Translations under genes and position numbers: made by a program
Notes under the pieces: generated by a model
Database searches by the model: none
Seen by the model: only the letters and a program-made list of their open reading frames with translations
Told to the model about the DNA's origin: nothing
Assembly (NCBI RefSeq): GCF_026151205.1
Contig: NC_087076.1
Coordinates: 4,921,902-4,985,901 of the forward strand
Reading direction: 5' to 3'
DNA length: 64,000 nucleotides
Origin: Bolinopsis microptera
Lineage: Eukaryota; Ctenophora; Tentaculata; Lobata; Bolinopsidae
In this document: positions 58,517 through 64,000 of the stretch, piece after piece
How positions within the stretch are numbered: the first letter of the stretch is position 1
Layout of the letters: each line of letters begins with the position of its first letter

Positions 58517-59252
58517 TTTTTGGCTGTAAATGATACTCTTGTTTAAATGTAGATATAGGTTTGCTACTGTATATTAATATATAATAAAGTACACGGAAAA
58601 ACAGTTACTGAAAGTATCTACTCCAGATGAGTGAGCCAAGAAAATGAGGCCAGGGAAGAGTGAGAAAACGTGCGAGGTTTTGTGAACACTCTGTCCGGGT
58701 CCCTAATTTCAGCTCCTAACTAGAGAAATCAATTCAGTTAAGTGTTGTTCTGTGGGAATAAGTTTAAAAAGTTAATCGAAGTATGTGAAATGTGAATGTG
58801 ACTTGTATTCTGTATTTGTAACTTGTAAGTGTATGTACTTAGTGGTCTGATTACGTGGTTCAACTTAGTAAAGATAAGATTTCGATTAGCCGTAAGCTGG
58901 TGCAGATAAGACATGGTTCGTATACTGTACGATTCTTAGTAGATTAATAATTATGTCCAAATTTTCGATGTGGTATGTTTGTATATTGTGTTGCTGTTCT
59001 AAGGTCTGCCCAATGAAGAAACATACTCCCGTCTTAGCGGCCAGTGTTTTCGAATTAAGTAGCTGCGCCCCATAAATTCTTTGACACAGGTAGCAAGAGA
59101 GCGAGCTATCTCTCTCTTGGACAGTACTGTTAGGTGGATTCCGTTTCCATCAGGATCTACAATGACCTCTCTTCTCTGGTATAAAACAGTACAAATATGA
59201 GTAATGCATTGCAGCTTAATCTGTAATGCTCACACGGGTGCTCATTGCCGAA

Positions 59253-59778
59253 TTGATAGATAGCATTTTATTTTACAAATTATTTGTTTTCTTTCTTTAT
59301 TGCAGCAAATCATTTAATCAACATGCCTAACGTTAAACTATAAAGTATGAATTTATATGCGAAATCGAAAAAAATAGGTAAATAATGCAAAAATCAAATA
59401 ATGGGAATGGAAAATGGTCTCAAAAAGTCGAAAAATGTGACTTAAATTGTTGTAAACTAAAAATTTGCGAAATGTTCGACTAAAATTATGGTAACCAAAA
59501 TTATGGTAACCAAATTTGATAGATAGCATTTTATTTTACAAATTATTTCTTTTCTTTCTTTATTGCAGCAAATCATTTAATCAACATGCCTAACGTTAAA
59601 CTATAAAGTATGAATTTATATGCGAAATCGAAAAAAATAGGTAAATAATGCAAAAATCAAATAATGGGAATGGAAAATGGTCTCAAAAAGTCGAAAAATG
59701 TGACTTAAATTGTTGTAGACTAAAAATTTGCGAAATGTGCGACTAAAATTATGGTAACCAAAATTATGGTAACCAAAT
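59253..59778. repeat. 263-bp unit in two tandem copies
   Basis: The unit begins TTGATAGATAGCATTTTATT and ends in two ATTATGGTAACCAAA steps. Copies start at 59253 and 59516 and differ at only a few bases. A degraded single copy lies at about 32930-33150, also next to the 5' break of a LINE (L2). It has no coding potential. Confidence 0.9.
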
Positions 59779-60214
59779 TTATTGTGAACTAAATTTATTG
59801 GCCCTAATTTTTTTTATTTGAAAATTCAATTAATTATTATATATACAAATCAAGCGTTACATTTCAGCCATGCAAAATTACAATGACATATTTTAATATT
59901 CTAATTGAAAAATGGTGCTGCAATATAAGTTGCTTAATGTTTGGCCGGATGACAACTAACTAAAAGAGAAAAATAAACTTGATTACATAATAATTAATTC
60001 GGCTGAACCAACACATAGCAAAAGCCACATTAACGTTGGGGCCGTCTACCAAATTTGAATGACATACAATAACAAGAAATCAAACATATCATAAATAATT
60101 ATATATGGATTTTGTTCATTACAATTCCGTCACAACTGATAGAAGAAAAAGAAGGACAAGCAGATAGGAAATTGGACGGACAGAATTGTAACCAACAAGA
60201 ACACATTTCTGAGA
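59779..60214. other. AT-rich 3' flank of the 60215-63237 LINE
   Basis: It contains no frame. It probably includes the 3' UTR of that - strand LINE. The exact 3' end is not clear. Confidence 0.4.
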
Positions 60215-63200
60215 CTAGTCTGGCCAGACTGTATCGGCAGCCCAGAGGTACTTGATCAGATTGGCCTTAAAAGTAGAAATTCGCTCTGACTGCCGGATAC
60301 ATACTGGTAGACTATTCCATTTCAGCATAGATCTATAAAAGAAGCTATTTCGGAAGGCATCCGAGCAGGGCACAGTGGTACTCATGTAAGTTGAAGTATC
60401 CGACCTATCAATTATTTGAGCATTGTGCCTAGTGTATCGGGTGCCCTCTGGACGGCATAGGACTATATAAGTAGGAAGCGAAACTGGGATTATGCTATTC
60501 ACTATTTTATAGAAGGTCATAAGATCGTTATAAATAAACTTCTGCATGACAGGGAGAATATTTAGCTTCTTTTGCTCTGTAGCAAGTTTATCGTCATTAT
60601 AACTGGAGTAGGGTTCACCATTGATCCATTTAATAGCCCTCTTTTGGATAGCAACAAACTGTTGAAGATGAGTTGCAGATTGAGGGGACCATATGACAGA
60701 ACAATGTTCAAATATAGACCTAATTAACGCCAAATAGAACGATCTTTTCTGCCTTTTATCAGTAGTGAAATGACATGTTCTCTTAAGTAGTCCAAGTCTG
60801 GAGGTAGCTTTGGAAACAAGCGCTTTACATTGTGCACCCCAATTAAACCTGGAGTTTATTGCGACTCCTAAATCTGACTGAGAGGGCACAAAGTCAATAT
60901 CACTTCCAGAAAGTTTATAGAAGAAGGTATTGAATGGCAAGTTATCCAGCACGTTTCTTTGCAGGGACACAGAGAGGGCTTTGCACTTTTGTGGGTGGAA
61001 CTTCATTCGATTTCTCACTGACCAATCATACAATCTATTGATGTCATTTTGGATTATGTGATGGTCAGGGTAACCAAGAATCTCCCTCCAAATTTTAGTG
61101 TCATCTGCATAAAGGGTGATATTGGTGCCTTCAGAGACACAGGAGAACATGTCATTCATAAATATTACAAACAATAGAGGGCCAAGTATAGAACCTTGAG
61201 GGACACCAGACCGAACTGGTAGAGAGGAAGACGTTTGGCCTCCTATCACTACTTGTTGTTGTCGCCCCTCAAGATAGGACTTGATAAATTTAAGCATTAG
61301 TCCATCGACATTAAAAATATTCTTTAATTTACCTAAAATGAGGTCATGCGAAACGCTATCAAAAGCTTTCGCAAAATCAAAATATATTATATCAGTCCTG
61401 GACCTGTTGTTCAGTGCAAGTGCAAGATTGTCCGTGAAAGGTATCATTTGGGTTGTGCATGAACGTTCATTAACAAAACCGTGTTGTCGGCGCGGTCATC
61501 CAACAGATCAGAACATGCAGCGTATAATGCAGTCTTTATGCACCTTTCAAAGACTTTCATTACAAGAGATGTTAACGAGATAGGCCTGTAGTTCTCAACC
61601 GAAGACTTATCGCCCTTTTTGTGCACTGGTACTACAAGTGCCAGCTTCCAATCAGGGGTATGCATCCGCTTGAGAAAGACAGGTTAAATAAAACACTAAG
61701 TGGGTATGCAAGGCTTTGGGCACAGTTTTTGAGGACTTTCCCATGAATCCCATCAGGGCCAGGGGCCTTGTTAGGATTTAACTTTTTAAGAATCAACAGA
61801 ACATCTTCTTTACTAAACACAAGACTGGAAAAACAATCATCACGAAAATCTATGTCAATGCCATAATCGCTCTCTTGAGAAAACTGCTCATAAAAATATT
61901 CGTTAAAAAGGGCAGCTTGATCAGATGGATTGTTTCGAAAGCGATTATGATATTTAACAGTTTCAGGGATCCTGGTTGACTTTGATTTAGATTTAACGTA
62001 GGTCCAGAATTTCTTGGAGATAAGAGCATCATCGGAGTCATCCTCAACACTGAGTCTCATTCTTTCGTCCATCATATTTTTAAATTTTGTTCGAAATGCA
62101 CGAAACTTTTGTTTATTAGACTCAGAGTTGCTCCCTTTATGCCTAATTCTCCATTTCTCCTTATTTCGTAGGAGACGATCACATTCGGAGTCATACCATG
62201 GGGGCAGGAACTGAGACTTAATGGTCTTTTTAGGGATCCATCGGTCACAGGCTGCATCAAGAACTCCTCTGAATCGACTCCAGGCAAGATAAGGATTATT
62301 ACACTCAAATATACTATCCCAATCGATGCTAAATAACTCAGAATTCAGGCCCCTAAAATTACCTTTACTATAATTAAAGATCTTTCTTTTAGGCTGCTTA
62401 ATATACTTGGTCTTAACATCAATGTCAAATGTGATACAAAAGTGGTCGGACATACACATTTCGTTTTGATCTAAAACTTTAACATTCTTAATAAGGTTCT
62501 GAATTTTAGTGAACACAAGATCTAAGGTGTTGCCTGACTTGTGAGTAGGGGAGCTAATAAGTTGTGTATGTCCGAGGTCATCAGTGAGAAAATTTACAAA
62601 GCTGGAATGTAGCTGGCAAGATGACTGACCATCTGTCCCCTACCAGAATGTGTCTTTGCAACTTTCTGGCAGATGCTAACGTAACAAAATGTTTCTTGAA
62701 AGATTCAAAATTATCTAAGCCAAGTGTTCCTACTCTATAGAATGTAGATATGCAAAAGTTTCTTCCACACTGGGTCTTAATTATGACTGATAATAATTCA
62801 GCTTGAACACTAACCTTTGAGAACTTTAGACTCGAGATATCAATGTCTGTTCTATGGGCAATCAGAACACCACCACCGTTTTTTCTGAATTTCTTGGGCT
62901 GGGTTGCATCCACTGGATGCGATCTTAAGGATCGATCAAGCCTAAATACTTTGTATTTGTCAGGGAGCACCTCATTACTGAGAATGGAATTTTTCAGCCA
63001 TGTCTCGTTTAGAATAATGATGTGAGGCTTATGTTTGTAGATATAACCATGGAATTCATGTATCTTGGTCATATTTAGTGGTGGTGTTCCTGATGCTAGA
63101 TCGCGGGTATTTAGGAAACCATGGACATTATTGTAAACAACGGATAAATTTGGTCCAGGGTTCAGTAAGGAACAATTACAAATTACTATCAGGGAAATAT

Positions 63201-63237
63201 TAAGGAGAGATAGAAAAACCAGACCACACCTAGACAT
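60215..63237 (-). pseudogene. Second CR1-like LINE, ORF2 with endonuclease and reverse transcriptase, three frame breaks
   Basis: A leader starts MSRCGLVFLSLLN (63237). The APE domain has VVYNNVHGFLN, HIIILNETWLKN, NGGGVLIAHRTDID and HILVGD; then, after a frame break near 62630, LDLVFTKIQN and MSDHFCITFDI. The linker ends LNPNKAPGPDGIHGKVLKN. RT shows NYRPISLTSLVMKVFE (61444-61665) and, after breaks near 61670 and 61450, motif A FDFAKAFDSVSHDL, motif [21 protein letters not shown], motif C LYADDTKIW and SDLGVAINSRFNW. The largest open part (60215-61447) is 410 codons. No PHD fingers precede the endonuclease, so it is a different family from L1-L6. Confidence 0.85.
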
Positions 63238-64000
63238 GACCCCAAGCCAGCTGCTGGTAATATTAAAAAGTAACTACAGTCTGTTTCGGTGACATGGTAG
63301 GTGACAGTTCGGTTTTTGTGGTAGATAGCAATTTTAAAGAAATTGCAGCTAAGGCTGTCCCAATGCCCCTCTCCCCTCTGTACACAAGTTTAAAGTGTCT
63401 GAGAAAAATGGTACAAAATATTACCATAAAGTAAAGATTTATGGATGACCTCAAACATGGTACAGAGTGTATTTTAGGTTGGAGGGGAGCACTAGTGAGT
63501 ATATTAGCATCGATAGTCAAAGAAAATATATACAAAATAACATAAAAATAAAATATACCCAATAGAGCACATAACATATGACGAGACAGAAGACAGGACA
63601 ACAAATTTTCCCCGTTACCTCTATTACTTTTACTGATGATAACATACCTAGAAAACATACCAGTTGCAACACGGTGTTGTTGAGCCGATATTCCCATGGA
63701 ACTTTTAAGTATATTATTAACAGAATTGTGTCTCGCCGTTGTGTTTTGTTAGGTATTGTGCTATAATATGAAGTAACATACATTATGCTATCACTTCGTT
63801 TGAATACATATTAATAACATCCAAATGATCAGATCCAATAGGATACTGATGCAGACAATGAAAAATTGAAATATTGAATTGGATTACCACATCAGTATCC
63901 CATTGGATTAAACCACTTTGAGTGTATGATTCTGAGATAGAACTTTGCCAACACTGGCATCCCAGCCTTGGGGCTGGGATGAATATCATAAAAGCCCCTA
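63238..64000. other. Right edge, no gene seen
   Basis: Possibly the 5' UTR of the - strand LINE, then unique DNA. It contains an inverted repeat at 63834-63851 / 63890-63907 (GGATACTGATG / CATCAGTATCC core) and a perfect hairpin at 63958-63981 (CATCCCAGCC-TTGG-GGCTGGGATG). Overlapping short frames on both strands look fortuitous. Confidence 0.5.

Larger units (their letters stand above)
55506..59197 (-). mobile_element. CR1-like LINE copy L6, truncated at both ends
   Basis: From 55840 rightwards the sequence is clean and agrees closely with L1. The 3' end is truncated in the RT C-terminal region at about 55505. The 5' end stops inside ORF1 at VLYQRREVIVDPDGNGIHLT (59045-59197). Noisy sequence gives way to clean sequence at an odd A-rich join (55805-55845). 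Confidence 0.85.

Noticed and set aside
33302-59197. Whole block as one missed-adapter hairpin read
   Set aside because: A simple read-back would mirror J and swap the full and truncated LINE copies; J keeps its orientation and L5 is full at its 3' end. Only the 41.7-50.3 kb part is truly mirrored.
63263-63783. Hydrophobic overlapping - strand frames upstream of the last LINE
   Set aside because: Three overlapping frames in AT-rich DNA, none with a motif or splice support; probably 5' UTR or flank.

Overview
The window is eukaryotic and animal-like. It has spliced genes with GT/AG introns, AT-rich intergenic DNA, and a dense, nested load of CR1-like LINEs, an I-type LINE with RNase H, a Ty1/copia-like element and several inverted-repeat DNA elements. 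An invertebrate, perhaps an arthropod, is the best guess; the sequence alone does not give the species. Little of it is host gene: the last two exons of an unrecognised + strand gene (3-984), and a three-exon gene for a Major Facilitator Superfamily membrane transporter on the - strand (exons 10672-10825, 4710-4852, 2100-3014).

Region by region. The transporter gene spans 2.1-10.8 kb. Its introns hold an inverted-repeat cluster (3.4-3.9 kb), a foldback element (4.2-4.6 kb), a dead LINE RNase H fragment (5.15-5.9 kb) and a complete hAT-like DNA element (6605-10492) with an 8-bp target duplication. A 5'-truncated LINE with an intact 689-codon reverse transcriptase sits inside that element. A heptamer satellite of about 84 copies lies at 11814-12404. 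From 12.64 to 23.79 kb is one CR1-like LINE on the - strand (copy L1), opened by two later insertions: a 2.17-kb element with 35-bp inverted ends (12764-14930) and a second hAT-like copy (16817-20518). A further hAT-like end, unassigned reading frames and a LINE fragment fill 23.8-25.03 kb. A second copy (L2) starts at 25.035 kb.

From about 26.86 to 55.84 kb the sequence looks technically unreliable. Up to 33.3 kb it is recognisably LINE, but bases are smeared into homopolymers. From 33.3 kb it carries dense random indels. This zone holds four more LINE copies in the order L3(+), L4(-), L5(+), L6(-), with a copia-like element repeated as a large inverted repeat between L4 and L5. Clean sequence returns at about 55.84 kb inside L6, whose ORF2 is 770 codons long before one nonsense codon. 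A 263-bp tandem duplication (59253-59778) and a different CR1-like LINE with three frameshifts (60215-63237, -) complete the window.

The dominant LINE family (L1-L6) has two reading frames. ORF1 carries an SGNH/GDSL-like esterase domain. ORF2 starts with two consecutive PHD-like C4HC3 zinc fingers, then an APE-type endonuclease and a reverse transcriptase. Its 3' end carries short ATTG-type repeats. The layout is a stack of insertions whose order can be read, because related copies show the empty sites.
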